Of a stretch of DNA of 64,000 nucleotides, positions 1-11,394 are shown one piece after another. Below the pieces are notes generated by a model. It did no database searches and was not told the origin of the DNA. It was given only the letters and a program-made list of their open reading frames with translations. The stretch lies in NCBI GenBank assembly GCA_030581615.1, contig JAKTTT010000035.1:1-64000 (forward strand). The letters are read 5' to 3'. Both the position numbers and the translations under genes were made by a program. This stretch comes from Alloascoidea africana. Taxonomy: Eukaryota; Ascomycota; Alloascoideomycetes; Alloascoideales; Alloascoideaceae. Each line of letters begins with the position of its first letter. Within the stretch, counting starts at the first letter, position 1.

Positions 1-516
1 AAATAGAGATTAATAATGCCCAAGTACAGGTGCCGAACCACGACCTCCTCGAAATCCCCTTTGCTATCAATGGGAAACTCACTAAATGTCTCATTGATTC
101 GGGATGCACCACAAACTTAATTACAAAAGAAATGGTTGCAACATTGGGTGTAAGCAACCTAATAAAAGCCTTACCCGAGGGAGAACTAGCCGTCAAAACT
201 GCGTCTCCAATGCCATCTGCGGTTATCGTCAAAGGAACTGTCAAACTTGGACTGAAGTTCCAAGACAAAACAGAAGGCATAAGCTTCTTCGTGGTAGATC
301 AGCAACCCACGGTTTTCCCAGTATAATACCTTTTGTTAGCTGATCTACCACAAAAAAACCTATGCCTTCTGTTTTGTCTTGGAACTTCAGTCCAAGTTTG
401 ACAGTTCCTTTGACGATAACCGCAGATGGCATTGGAGACGCAGTTTTGACGGCTAGTTCTCCCTCGGGTAAGGCTTTTATTAGGTTGCTTACACCCAATG
501 TTGCAACCATTTCTTA
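1..516. mobile_element. Ty3/gypsy fossil: retropepsin piece, fold-back
   Basis: An aspartic-protease segment of a Ty3/gypsy-type LTR retroelement, recognisable by the LIDSG active-site context on the plus strand (from about position 30). The same protease segment recurs on the minus strand to about 516, where the following GIILGKPW segment is also kept. The two copies face each other and form a near-perfect palindrome. It is a broken fossil; the arms differ at only a few sites, so the fold-back looks recent. The element continues off the left edge. Confidence 0.8.
127..516. repeat. Inverted repeat, arms about 127-302 and 338-516
   Basis: The left arm beginning AAGAAATGGTTGC is mirrored by the right arm ending GCAACCATTTCTT. 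Each arm is about 175 bases and carries the retropepsin segment described for this region. The 35-base centre belongs to the continuation of the right-hand copy. Such fold-backs are a known by-product of aberrant retroelement integration or of palindrome-forming recombination. Confidence 0.85.
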
Positions 517-1529
517 TTAACAATTCTGTGTTTCTTGGTTATACTGGGCAAGTCTAATTCCACTGCATTTTCTCCACAGCGCTTAATGATTTTAAAGGGA
601 CCAAAGTAAATAGGCTTAAGTTTGTGGAACCGTCCCCTTTCGATATACGCATCTTTGTGGAGTAATACATATTCACCGACTTCATATGTTGTGTCTCGGT
701 GTTTCTTGTTGTAATTCCTTTCTTGTCTTTGCTGAGCGTGGACCATGTTGTCTTGTACTAATTGTTGAATGGCATTTAATCTGGCTGCAAATTCACTGCC
801 GCGATCGGAGTAAGTATTCCAATTTGTAAGAGGATTAAAGCTAGGTCTAATCGGATTGTAACCTAAGTCAGCAAAGAAAGGTGAGGTTTTAATACTTTCT
901 TGGTATGCATTATTATAAGCAAATTCTGCCATAGACAAGTATCTTTCCCAACAGGTAGGGTTATTCTGTACATATACCCTCAGTAATTGCCCCATAATTT
1001 GATTCACCCGTTCAGTTTGCCCATCTGTTTCGGGATGATTCGTCGTTGAAAATTGCAGCTTGGTTCCTAGTCTAGTGTGAACTGTTTTCCAAAACTTTCC
1101 GAGAAATCTTGGATCTTTATCAGAAATTAAGGATTGAGGCAAGCCGTGTAGCTTTACAATGTTGTCAACAAATAAATGTGCTGCAATTTCACCGGTAACG
1201 TGTGTAGTAGTCGCAATAAAATGAGCTCTTTTAGTGAGGCGGTCTACAACGACCATGATAGCTGTAAACCCATTTGGCGTTTCTGGTAAAGGCATGATAA
1301 AGTCGAGACTTACTGAGTTCCATCGGCCAGAAGGAATTGGTAGTGGCATGAGGAGTCCTTGAGTTAGTTCTTTACTAGTTTTGGCTTTTTGGCATACTGA
1401 ACAAGCGTTGACATGTTTCTTGACTTGACGGAATATGTTCTTCCAGTAATATTCCTTCGAGATCGATTCGTAAGTCTTGAATGTTCCAGGATGTCCTGCT
1501 AATTCGGCCTCGTGATAGTCATACAACAA
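489..1529 (-). mobile_element. Ty3/gypsy fossil: integrase region
   Basis: A long minus-strand stretch coding for a Ty3/gypsy integrase. In order it shows an HHCC-type zinc-binding N-terminus (HPGTFKTYESISKEYYW, then CSVC), the DDE catalytic core (SLDFI, ISDKDPRF, TDGQTERVNQ) and the C-terminal chromo-like module (GPFKIIKR, KKHRIVNKKWLQ). It lies directly next to the minus-strand protease piece, without the reverse transcriptase expected between them, so the source element is rearranged. Part of a broken fossil, though this segment is well preserved and therefore fairly young. Confidence 0.9.
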
Positions 1530-1948
1530 CTTTTATCGGGTTTTTCCATTGGTAGCGATGCGCTAAAAGTTCCCAGCCTATTTTTTTACTTATTATCTAT
1601 TGTTGTCTCTATTGATACTACTATCTGTTATTACTTTATTTTTTTCTATTACTACTACTACTACTACTACTACTTGATCTATTAGAAATGAGAGAGAGAC
1701 TCCTCTTAAGTAGACAGAACTATGTAGCTAACAATTAAGGTGGTTGGTTAGAGGTTGGCTTGATCTCAGAACGTGGATAGCTTGCATACCAAAAGTAGTA
1801 AGACAGTCCTTGTGAGTGATAAGCCATCTCATTGTAACACGGAATAAGTGTATGCGTTTACCTTGATGACGTTATTGTATTTTCAAAGACACCGGAAGAA
1901 CATTACCGACATTTACGCACAGTACAAAGAATTAAGGACAACAACCTT
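1530..1948. other. Non-coding spacer with an (ACT)n microsatellite
   Basis: AT-rich sequence between oppositely oriented retroelement fossils. It holds an ACT trinucleotide run at about 1650-1674. I see no host gene or RNA gene here. Confidence 0.6.
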
Positions 1949-2845
1949 TTGTCTAAAGGCAGCAAATGCTCTTTCTTTTGCGAAAGGATCAATTTTTTAG
2001 GTTTCGTGATTGGTCCAGAAGGGATTGCACAGGACAGTAAGAAGTTAGAAGTAATTAAGGAATGGCCAGTACCAACTACAAGTAAACAAATGATGAGTTT
2101 TTTAGGATTATGCAATTTTTACAGACGCTTTGTACCCAAATACAGCGCTATAGCTGGGCCATTAATCTATTTCGCTAATGAAAAGTCACCATGGACATCA
2201 AGTCAAGAAGAAGCATTCGGAAAGTTAAAAGAAAGATTGATTTCATACCCAACTCTTATATCGCCAAATTTTGAAAACACCATTGTTTTATCGACAGATG
2301 CTTGTAGATCTGCTTTAGGAGCTGTGCTAGAACAACAAAATAAGGATGAAAAGATAACAGGAGTAACTGGTTATTTTTCAAAGAAGTTAAAGCCTAACGA
2401 ACTCAAGTACCCTGTACGACAAAAAGAAATTCTTGCAGTCATAGCAGCAATCAAAAATTGGAATCATTTATTGAAAGGAGTTCATTTTATTATTCAGTCG
2501 GATCTTCACAGCCTCGTGTATCTACAATCCCAAAATCAAATACAAGAAGGAAGATTAGCTCGTTGGCTAGACTTTATGGCAGAATTTGATTTCGTTATTC
2601 GTTACGTTCCAGGAAAACAAAACTCAGCGGCAGACGCCTTAAGCAGAATGGAAGTTAACTTAATCACACTTGAGTTACAGCCTGACGAAGAAGAAAAAGA
2701 ACAGTTAATCAGTGGATACGAAAATGATAATGAATTTGGACCAATATATACTGTGCTCAAGGAAAATTTGGAGATACCGACAGAAATAAATCACTTTATC
2801 AAACACTTTAAGATTGAAAATGAAGTTCTATACTATCGGAGATGA
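1949..2845 (+). mobile_element. Ty3/gypsy fossil: RT C-terminus and RNase H
   Basis: Plus-strand segment of a Ty3/gypsy polymerase. It begins in the reverse-transcriptase palm/thumb connection (FLGFVIGPEGI, FLGLCNFYRRFVPKY) and runs through a complete-looking RNase H (STDACRSALGAVLEQ, KEILAVIAAI, SDLHSLVYL, ADALSRM). Upstream RT motifs are absent, so it is a partial copy. Broken fossil. Its orientation is opposite to the integrase segment on its left. Confidence 0.9.
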
Positions 2846-3852
2846 TGAATGGAGAATATGTGTTCCTGACATTGAACTGAGAAAGGTAATTATTTCACAA
2901 ATCCGCCGACTGCTGGTCACTTTGGACCATACAAAACTTATATGAGGATAACTAGAATTTGGCCTTCTTGTTGCGCGCCCAGGGGCGCGAACTCTTGATC
3001 CGTGGATTTGGAGAGTTGTGGTGGTTGTGGAGTTCTTTTTGTGATTCTTTTGCTCAGTTTTTGGTGGTGTTGGAAGTGGTGAAGGTTGTGCGTGGAGGTG
3101 CGTGGAGGTGCGTCTGGCTGAAAAGGGAATGCTTTGGAAGTAGAAGTTCAACTACTCAAAGTCCAAAGTCCAAAGTCCAACTGTCCATTGCGCTGCGCCC
3201 AAGGGCGAGCTGTTGATCCGCGTCTGCCATTTCCAAGTTCATCCATGTGTACCATTTCTTAAGTTGAATCGTCTCTTTTCTGCTTTGAAAGTTCATCTGC
3301 CCATTGCGCTGCGCGCAAGGGCGTGCTCTTTTCTGTTTTCAAAGTCCAACTGTCCATTGCGCTGCGCCCAAGGGCGAGCTGTTGATCCGCGTATCCCATT
3401 TCCAAGTTCACCCGTGTGTTCCATTTCTTAAGTTGAATTTTCTGCTTTGAAAGTCCATCTGCGCGCAATGGGCGAACTCTTAGATTAGACACGTCTCCTA
3501 TTTCTCCGCTTACCCGCCCCTCCAAACCTCCTTTCCAAACCTCCAACTTCTGAGGGATAGCTTCACGACTCTGAGACACCCCTGTACGTCGATGCAGTCG
3601 CGCAGATTGTGCAGTGTAGACCACACAACACAGTTCGATATTAGATATTAGTATCATTGTTTATGCATTTTTATACACTCCTTAAATCTCTCTTTTCAAC
3701 CAAATCTACCCAGAACTGCATCCGCTATGCCCAGTTTTCCCCCGATTTGTAGCAAATTCTTCGTGTTCGCCACTGCGCTTACTCATTTGTCAGGTGACTT
3801 TGGTGAGAGAATATGCAAGTTTCATTTCTCGTGACGTCCACACTCAGTAATT
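2846..3852. repeat. GC-rich direct repeats, period about 169 bp
   Basis: Two direct copies of a roughly 110-base unit start at about 3187 and 3356. Each opens with ATTGCGCTGCGCCCAAGGGC and continues through a shared 'ccatttccaag...cttaagttgaat' tail. Shorter or degenerate copies of the GCGC...AAGGGC core lie at about 2968, 3301 and 3465. An AAAGTCC micro-repeat precedes the first copy (about 3155-3180). The unit is far more GC-rich than the flanking retroelement remnants and encodes nothing I recognise. It could be a decayed repeat family or part of an LTR/leader. Confidence 0.65.
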
Positions 3853-4824
3853 TTGGTCACGTTTTTTACAAAAGTCCGTAGGTTGGCGCTGGTTGACGCC
3901 AGTTCACGCGGAAATATTTTTGTATTTTTGATGCCATTATTTTACTGGAAGAAGATGTTCACTAATATCAAAAGAGTTGTTAACAAGTGTCATACCTGTC
4001 AAACAAGCAAGTCTACAACTAGAGCAGTACAAGGTCTTCTTATGCCACTCCCAATACCAAGAGGGCCATGGGAACAGGTTAGTTTAGATTTTGTGTCGGG
4101 CTTACCAAAAACAAAAAGAGGTAATGACAATATTTTTGTAATTGTGGATCGATTCTCAAAACGAGCACACTTTATCGCGTGCACAAAAAGAATCACCGGT
4201 GAAAAAGCGGCACAACTATACATCAAGAAAGTTCTTAGCCAACATGGAACGCCAAAGGTGATTGTTAGTGATCGTGAGGTGAGGTTTATAGGTAGATTTT
4301 GGAAAACGATTCACCACAGGCTTCAAACTAAGTTAAATATGTCGACAGCAAGACATCCGCAAACAGATGGTCAGACGGAAAGAACGAATAAAACTCTTAA
4401 CCAACTGTTACGTTCCTACGCAAAAGATGATATCAGTAGATGGGATGAATTTTTACCGATGTTGGAATTCGCTTACAATAGCGCATATCAAGAGAGCATT
4501 AAGTGCTCACCTTTTGAAGTTGACTTAGGACGAATGCCGATGCAACCAGGATTTGTTTCAGGATGGAATCTGGAAACAGTTTCGTTAAAGGCAGACGAAA
4601 TTTCTGATAAGTTTAAAGCCATACAATCAAGAACAAGAGATATCTTGGTAGATGCTCAAAGACAACAAGAAAGGCAAGTTAATCGACATCGAAGAAAAGT
4701 GGATGTGAAAGTTGGAGATGTAGTGCACAAGGAAGCTTATGGAGGAAATGGACTTTTCAGTAAAATCCTTCCGGTTTTTTTGTCCTTTCAGAGTGGTAAA
4801 GGAAATAAACGACAATGCTTTTGA
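3853..4824 (+). mobile_element. Ty3/gypsy fossil: second integrase lineage
   Basis: A plus-strand integrase segment with zinc-finger remnant (CHTC), DDE core (SLDFVSGLP, VSDREVRF, TDGQTERTNK) and the start of the C-terminal module. It aligns throughout with the minus-strand integrase at 489-1529, but many residues differ (for example VIVDRFSKRAHFIAC versus VVVDRLTKRAHFIAT). The two therefore derive from different element lineages rather than from one recent duplication. Broken fossil with a well-preserved core. Confidence 0.9.
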
Positions 4825-5600
4825 AATTGATTCGTGCCAAAACTTCTGCAGCAGTTCTTGATGCTCCTTAGTACAAGGATCTGATTTTGGTATTTCTTCA
4901 AATATTCCACAATAATTGTTCGATGCTTCTTCGAAGTACTAGGTAAATCAACTTCAAAAGCATTACCGTTTTTTTCTTTAACGCTTTGAGAGGACAAGAA
5001 TACACTGTTAGGATCTTACTGAATTTCCTGTATAAGCTTCCTTGTGAGCTATTACATCCGTTTTTCTTCTATTTCCAAAAATAGCTTTCGTTCTAGCGTG
5101 TATTGCTGTAAACCTATCAGAAATTTCATCTGCTTTTAACGAAACTGTTTGCAACTTCCATCCTGTAACAAATCCTGGTTGAAACGGCATTCTTCCTAAA
5201 TCAGCTTCAAGTAGTGAATATTTAATGTTTTCTTGATATGCATTATTGTATGCAAATTTTAGCATGGGCAAAAAGTTGTCCCATCTCCTTATGTCGTCTT
5301 TTGCAAAGCAACAAAGTAGTTCATTAGGAGTTTTATTTGTTCTCTCGGTTTGACCATCCGAGTAGTAGACATGCTTAATTGTCTGTAGTCTATGCTGAGC
5401 AGTTTTCCAATCTGCCCATGAATCTCACTTCACGATAATTAATAATTACCTTCGTCTTCCATATTTGCTGGAAACTCTCTCTCAATATAAAGCTGTACTG
5501 CTCTTTTTCCAGTAACCTTTTTGGTACAATCAATAAAATGTGCTCTTTTTGAGAAACGATCAACAATTACAAAAATATTGTCATCGCCACTTTGTTATAA
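4788..5600 (-). mobile_element. Ty3/gypsy fossil: integrase remnants, inverted
   Basis: Minus-strand remnants of the same integrase type as the 3853-4824 copy. They include the C-terminal module (FEVDLPSTSKKHRTIIVEYLKK), the LKFAYNNAYQENIKYS block and, further right, decayed core sequence. The piece lies tail-to-tail with the plus-strand integrase, another inverted arrangement. It is clearly more decayed than its neighbours, with several breaks. Confidence 0.75.
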
Positions 5601-5619
5601 TGAGAGAAGATATGGGTGT

Positions 5620-6383
5620 TCGATATTGCTCGTGAAAAAATTTCCGGGGCATTCTTGATGCCAAAAAGTAATACTTTTGAAACATCCTTGGTTTTAAAAG
5701 TTGTGAATCTTTTTTGAGATCTAGAAGAAAGTCGAATGTGATGATAGGCTCTTGTTAAGTAGAGAGTGGATAAGATTGTTCCTTTGGACTACCCGCCCAC
5801 AGTGAATACGAGTACGATTTCAAGTTAACAGGTCCGTTTGAATCAATAAAACCCAGACCCGTCATCCGGTTGAGCATCAAAGATCAACATGTGCTAGACG
5901 AGGAAGTCAACCGATTACTCACAAAAGGTTTCATCATAGAAACCCCACACTCGGAAACTTGTAGTGTGCTCTTTGTGGTAATAGGAAAAAAGAAATGGGT
6001 GGTAATCGATTATCGACAGTTGAACATCAACTATTCCAGCCACCCTATTCAACTGGAAAGAACTGTTGACAGCCGTACAAGGAACAATCTTTTCAACACT
6101 CGACTTGACAAGTGCATATCACCACATCCTACTTTCCTCAAGATCTCAAAGATTCACGACGTTCAAAACGATTACAGGATATTTCTGTTTGAAGGTGTTA
6201 CCCTTCGGCGTCAAGAATGCCCCAGAGATTATCTCACGAGCAATATCGAACATTTTGAAAGAGCATTCTGGTTATATCCGGATTGAACTGGATAAAGTAC
6301 TAATTTTCAGTAACTCCTTAGAAGAACACACCAATCATCTGAAAAACATCTTAAAAACCCAGAAGCAGCAAAGCTTCATATAA
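5620..6383. mobile_element. Ty3/gypsy fossil: reverse-transcriptase pieces
   Basis: From about 5800 the plus strand carries early reverse-transcriptase motifs (a LSIKDQHVLDEEVNRLL-like start, VVIDYRQLN, STLDLTSAYHHI, LPFGVKNAPEI). A short minus-strand piece at about 5620-5760 carries the same GVKNAPEI-region sequence in reverse, so RT fragments too are arranged head-to-head. Broken fossil with several breaks. Age appears older than the two long integrase segments. Confidence 0.75.
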
Positions 6384-7813
6384 GCTTCGAAAAGTGTTGC
6401 TTCTTCACAAAGAAAGTAAAATGGCTGGGACACATCTTGCAAGTAGTACAAGGGAGAATCACAGTTGCGCCATGTGACGACTCACTACAAATCGTCGAAA
6501 GAGACAAATGTGTGAAGTGGCGATGAACAGTAGCGGACACGCGGAAATAGGAAAAGCTATCACGAATGTTGTCAGAGTAATGAACATGAAGGGAACATGG
6601 AGAGAGATTAAGACTATGCCGTAGATCTGGGCACGAAGAAAACCTGGCACTAAAGAACATAATCTCCCTCTACATCTACACCGCTGGATACACCAGAAGA
6701 ACCAAACACGGAATGCCACAAGTGAAAGGCAAGGAGTAATTACTGAAACAGTTGTTTGGCTTCTTATGGAAATCCAACTCGTTCTTGTACCCGCTGAATG
6801 AGTGTTACTGTCAGGAGTATGGTTTTGAGGGATACGCCGATTCTCCTCTAAAGGAAATAACAAGGAAATAGCAAATTGTCTGTAGCCTTAGAGAATCCTC
6901 TGTTGAAACCGGGGAACCAACATAGGATAGGAACAAGTAGAGAATTCTAATTGCAGAGCTGAAGATCAGATAGATAACTGAAATAGCCAATTACCAACAA
7001 TTATTCACGAAAACACTTGCTCCAGGCGCAAAATTGATAGATTTCATAATTGTGAATGTCGTTATTAGTATGTAGTTACTAAAGCATATAACTGAGCCCC
7101 TGATGCCTTCAAAACTAGAAAATTGGAGATGTACAGATACTTAAGGCCTTGTGGTTATTGCAAGAATTCATCAAAGAAGGGACCAAAAAATACTGCTTAG
7201 ACCATATACTCTCAAACGGGGACACGGGTCTGGTATCCATATCCATTAAAGACCAAACTCAGTAAGATCCAGTCCTCTTTTTAGTTTCAATAGTGTTTAC
7301 ACATGGACAGCATGTTGGCGCTTTCTCTAGTCAGTGCTTTGTAAATATTCAAACTGCCAAACAGTTTTCTGGTCTCAATCTCAAAAGTTTCACACGCGTC
7401 ACTACACGTAGCATAAAACAAAGGAACATTCATAATTGACGGTTGTAAATCAGTTTCGAAAACCCGTTCTTGTGGTTTTTGTGTGGCTGAAGGTTTATCC
7501 GCAGGCCAATATGGAAAACTTATGATCTACATTGTCAATAATGACATCACCACCAAAAGGCTAAAGGGCCGAGGTAACAGACCAAGGTTTTGATGAAATG
7601 TTTCTCTATTTATACAGTGCATTGATCTTAGTTCATCGATCAGTAGCTAGGGACAACAACAACATTCGGGCTCTACATTGTTTGGAGCAAAACAGGGCAA
7701 TTTGGGTCCAAAGATTCAAAACGAATACAGATCTACAACATGCGTAGTTATTTGTTGGCTTGTTTTTGTTCACTATCGTCATCATTAATACTGCTAGTGT
7801 CTTCTATCTACCT
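6384..7813. other. Decayed element flank and gene-free spacer
   Basis: About 1.4 kb between the retroelement fossils and the first host gene. The left half probably continues decayed retroelement sequence, since it follows the RT segment without a boundary I can see, but I could not assign parts. The right half (about 7300-7813) lies past the 3' end of the YCII gene. No supported gene or RNA gene. Confidence 0.5.
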
Positions 7814-8319
7814 TTACTCTTTTGCAACGCGGACAGCACAGAGATACTAGAAAAGGAACCAGTTAGCAAGTTATTGTAAGTATTCTTTTGCAAATACTTA
7901 CTGGATAGATTTGTGCATTCTCAACGTCCCAGACACCAGTTTCGTGGTAGATATCTTTTTTCAAAATCTCAATCACCTGCTCTTTGCTCTCGGCAACCAC
8001 ACTGAGAACCGAACCGTTAAGATCGGGTTTCTCCCCAGGCTTTGGAAGCTCAGTTAAGGTCCCACCTATTTAAAATTCGGGCCAGGTTAGACCAGATCGT
8101 GTGTCTCGCGTGCCTCAATGTTTGTGTGGTCTTACCTGCTAGAGTAACTACTCCTTCCTCAACGGCTTTCGGGATCGCTGAGATGTGCTGATCACGAACT
8201 TCCATGCGCTTGTCGAGCTGTTCCAAGCGTTAGCGTAAACGCTTGACAATGATTGTCCATAGCATCTGCGAACTCACCTTGTTGGGGAAATCCGGGACAA
8301 TTGCTATAAAATCGGGCAT
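7814..8319 (-). CDS. YCII-domain protein, 106 aa, four exons
   Basis: A small protein of the YCII (YciI-like) family; the reaction catalysed by the fungal members is not known to me. Exons on the minus strand are 8319-8278, 8217-8136, 8065-7902 and 7846-7814. Splice phases agree and all introns are GT...AG (GTGAGT, GTAAGA, GTAAGT donors, with GCTAAC branch points visible). The protein starts MPDFIAIVPDFPNK and continues LDKRMEVRDQHI, GTLTELPKPGE, GVWDVENAQIYP and ends in a short AVR-type tail. This is the usual YCII order of strand-helix-strand elements in a roughly 100-residue protein. Every exon boundary was chosen by family fit and frame; the 11-codon last exon is the least certain. No targeting signal is obvious. 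Confidence 0.82.
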
Positions 8320-8607
8320 TTCTAAGATGTTTGTGGAAGTTGAAATGGATCTACACACCGACTTTTTTTTTTGGCCCTTTTGATCTGTTGATCTGCTACA
8401 ACCAAATTCAACCCCCACTATGAATTCATTTCCTGTGGGGTTTACTACATTGATTTATGTCTAAAGATGTTTTCATCAGTAGCTCGTACGTAGATATCTT
8501 CTTTGCTATGAGAAAAAATACGGATATAAACAAAAGGAACCATCAAAACACTTTAATTTACCACCAATAAACAACTGGCCAAAAAAAACAACGAATGCTT
8601 TTCCAAC

Positions 8608-9460
8608 TTAGTAGTTCACACCGATCAAGTAATCACCCAATTGCTCGACCACTTTGGTGGCCTCACCTGGTTGAACACCTTGGGGATAGTGCGCGAATAG
8701 TATGGCCAACTTGGTACGAACCGCAATGATACCTTCTTGATCCTAAACGCATATCATTCCACAGGTTAATTCCGTGATCACACACAAAAAAAAAAAGAAA
8801 AAAAAACAGCAAAAACAAGCCGCCTTTCAGGGTTTCAACGTACATGTTTTCCATAGATACTACGGGAATCGGCTCTTAGTAGAAAGTACTTTTGGCCTTG
8901 GACGTGCAATCCAGAAGCTTGCAATGGAGCTGGGTTGTCAAATCCGTTGACCACTTCGTTGATCTCGGTGCTGGAGAGCTACACAGGGAAAACAATGTTT
9001 AGTATAGAGGAAACGAAAAGGCACCCTTTCAATCTTCCAATAACAGAGCAAAAAAATACTAACAGAAAACCCAGCTGATGAGGCCCAAAGGCCATCGCCA
9101 GCCTTGGAATAAATAGCAACCTTATCGACTTGGCCAGAAGCGGTCAGGTTGTCAACGTATGCTAAAAAGAACAGATATTAGATCATGCTGCCAGAATTGA
9201 ACTGTCCAAACTGTCAGGGTGTCCAGATCAGTCGCGATACAACAAGAATACGGGAAATCACTTGGTTTTTTCCAGCATTGTTGTTGCTTTGTGGACAAAA
9301 AGGGGTTCTGCGGATTGTGCGATCCAGATCAACTGATGATGATCCCTCATGACCCCTTGGGCGCTAGAGGGTCTGATCTGGCGAGCACCGGCCCAGTTGG
9401 TACAAATCAGCAGCGCTCCGGAACATGCCGGGATGCCCGAGACTCACCTTGCCAGGACAT
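8608..9460 (-). CDS. PFY1: Profilin (four exons, 126 aa)
   Basis: Profilin binds monomeric actin, poly-proline proteins such as formins, and phosphoinositides, promoting actin filament assembly in the cytoplasm. Exons on the minus strand are 9460-9448 (only 13 nt), 9161-9064, 8978-8844 and 8742-8608. All phases agree. The product begins MSWQAYVDNL, then [33 protein letters not shown], and ends [20 protein letters not shown]. These are the N-terminal MSWQ signature and C-terminal helix typical of profilins, and 126 residues is the yeast length. Donors are GTGAGT, GTTAGT and GTACGT. Three introns is more than the single intron of S. cerevisiae PFY1. The gene lies upstream of VPS74 on the same strand, with 247 bp between them. 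Confidence 0.95.
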
Positions 9461-9569
9461 GATTGTGGAATTGCAGAGTAATCGATCGAGACGGGGCGAG
9501 ATGGGCAAAAAGAGAGACAGTTCAGAATGTTTTTCTGAGTCGTGGCTAAATACCCCTCCTCCAGCCGGT

Positions 9570-9581
9570 GGTTACCCGGCC
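9570..9581. promoter_or_regulatory. Reb1-like site upstream of PFY1
   Basis: GGTTACCCGGCC contains TTACCCG, the core recognised by the general regulatory factor Reb1. It sits about 110 bp upstream of the PFY1 start codon. The same 12-mer occurs twice, inverted, in the COG1-HAP2 intergenic region of this window. Binding is inferred, not shown. Confidence 0.6.
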
Positions 9582-9707
9582 GAGATACAGGGCGGAAGAA
9601 TGTTGGCAGACACCATTTATAGTGAGAGCCCAAATATCAAACTAGATCTTTCTCTTTTATCTTTTATTCTCCATTAACTACAAGGATAGATCATACACTA
9701 CTCGCGA

Positions 9708-10817
9708 CTACAATATAGAGTCCATCCTCGCAAAGACGCTTAGAACTGCGGCGACAATCTCCATCTGTAGGTCGTTATCGGGCACGCTTTGCAATTCCTC
9801 CGAAATCAGCGATTTCAAATTCAGTCCAACGCCAAGAGAGCTCGTCTGGCCGTTTGCGAAGGGCCATTCCGAGTACTCTGTCAGCAGCTCGTCTGCTCTT
9901 GCAAAGGCCCTGTCTCTGCCATCATAGCTCAGCTCCAGGAGGACATTCTCCAGCACGTTTGCGGCGTAGGCTCCACATACCAACGCTATTGTCCTCAAAT
10001 AGGGATAACGCGCAGAGTCCGGGAACAGAGGCGTGAATTGGAAGGCTGCCGTGCGCGAGCCAAGGACAGTGACTACGCGCCTCTTGATTCCCTCTTTGGC
10101 CGCGGTGTCTGCTACTGGATGGGTGGCCATGTCGAAGAGGAAAAAGTTTCTTCGTTCCGTCCGTAGAATGCCCTTATCGACGAGTCCTTTTGCAAGTCTT
10201 TCGCGAACCTGTTTCAGCTGGTAGTTTATTTTTGTAATGTTCCAGGTTTCTCCTATTGTTGTAACATGTTGTTAGAAAATAGGTTGCAATTGCCAAATAT
10301 ACAACAAACAAAACTCACCACTTAACAAATCGACCCAGGACCCTACGCTTAGGGGCTCGCTGGTCTTCATCAGTTTGAGGGACTGATCCAGTAGAACCTC
10401 TCCTGTCATCTTGTCATCGATAACCTCAACGAGCCGTTCGGACAGCTCGACTCTTCGCCTCGCGGGGTCATTCACCATTGCAATTTTGCCTCTGAATGCC
10501 AGCTCCAACAATATACAGCCTCTCAAAGCGTATGAAATGTTGTCGTTCCAGAATGACAAGTATCCTTCTTTATCTTTAAGTCCCATGAGCAGAACCTCCT
10601 CCATCAACGTCAACCGTGGTAGTTTGACTTCTTCTTCATCGTGCATGTCTCGAGGATCGTACGCAATCTTGTGACCGTCTGCTCCGTTCGAACCGTCTTC
10701 CTCCATTGCTGTTTGTGAATGTTGTGTTGGCGAAGAAGGAGAGCCCGGTGTGGGCACAGCACCAGCACCAGCATTACTAGAAGCTCTCACTCGGCGACGC
10801 TGTAAGCCTGAGGACAT
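9708..10817 (-). CDS. VPS74: Vps74 (GOLPH3 family), Golgi PI4P-binding adaptor
   Basis: Vps74 binds PI4P on Golgi membranes and COPI, and retains glycosyltransferases in the Golgi. Two exons on the minus strand, 10817-10319 and 10252-9708, join in frame to give 347 aa (345 in S. cerevisiae). The extreme N-terminus has LQRRRV, the basic cluster used for coatomer binding. The GOLPH3 core begins at LTLMEEVLLMGLKDKEG with SFWNDNISYALRGC close behind and continues into exon 2 (GETWNITKINYQLKQVRERL, GILRTERRNFFLFDMATHP). The intron has a GTGAGT donor and AATAG acceptor. PFY1, VPS74 and UBP2 follow one another on the same strand. Confidence 0.96.
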
Positions 10818-11394
10818 TTATACTTTATTTTAGGATTGGAATGCGGAAGAAAAAAAAAAGTGTATAGATAGGAGAAAAAACAATCGATCTCGGGTTGAGC
10901 TGAGACTAGGCCTTGACGAGCTCGAGAGATCGATAAGTGTCAAATAGGTGGTGGGTGGGTTTTCTGAGATAGGCGAATTCCAAAACTAGCCAAAAACGTA
11001 GCAATTCGCAGAGGAGCCGGGCAGGGGTGGGTCTTGCTGGAGAACGAGGGCTGCTCGGAACGGGGGACGTGGTGGCTTGAGCCTGGGACGGGAGTGGAAA
11101 AGAGGTCCTTGAGAGGGAAGGAGGATGGAGGATGGAGGATGGAGTTTGGAGGAGGCAGCAGGATGGAAGGAGGAAAAAGCCACAACGAGGAAAAGCGGCT
11201 TTCGTCCGGGCCTTTTATTCTTCTTTCTATATATCTGGGAACTACTGTAGATAGCGATGCTAGTGCTAATTTCCTCTGGGCCCGGGGCCCGGGGCCTGGG
11301 GCTGGGCAGGCCTGGAGCTGGAGCTGGAGCTGGCGAAGCAGGCAGCGGCGGCGGAGGGCTGTCTGGCTGAAAAGGGCCACGTATGGCCTTTTCT
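10818..11394. other. VPS74 upstream region and UBP2 3' flank
   Basis: 577 bp between the VPS74 start and the UBP2 stop. It holds a tandem GGGCCC/CCCGGG-rich palindromic run at about 11278-11302, followed by repeated GGAGCT units (about 11313-11334). Purine-rich GGATGGA repeats occur at about 11119-11165. Open frames here look like by-products of the high GC, and I do not support a gene. Confidence 0.6.

Noticed and set aside
9219-9677. A plus-strand gene overlapping the PFY1 first exon
   Set aside because: It runs antisense across the PFY1 start and a splice site, shows no conserved features, and PFY1 exons are well supported.
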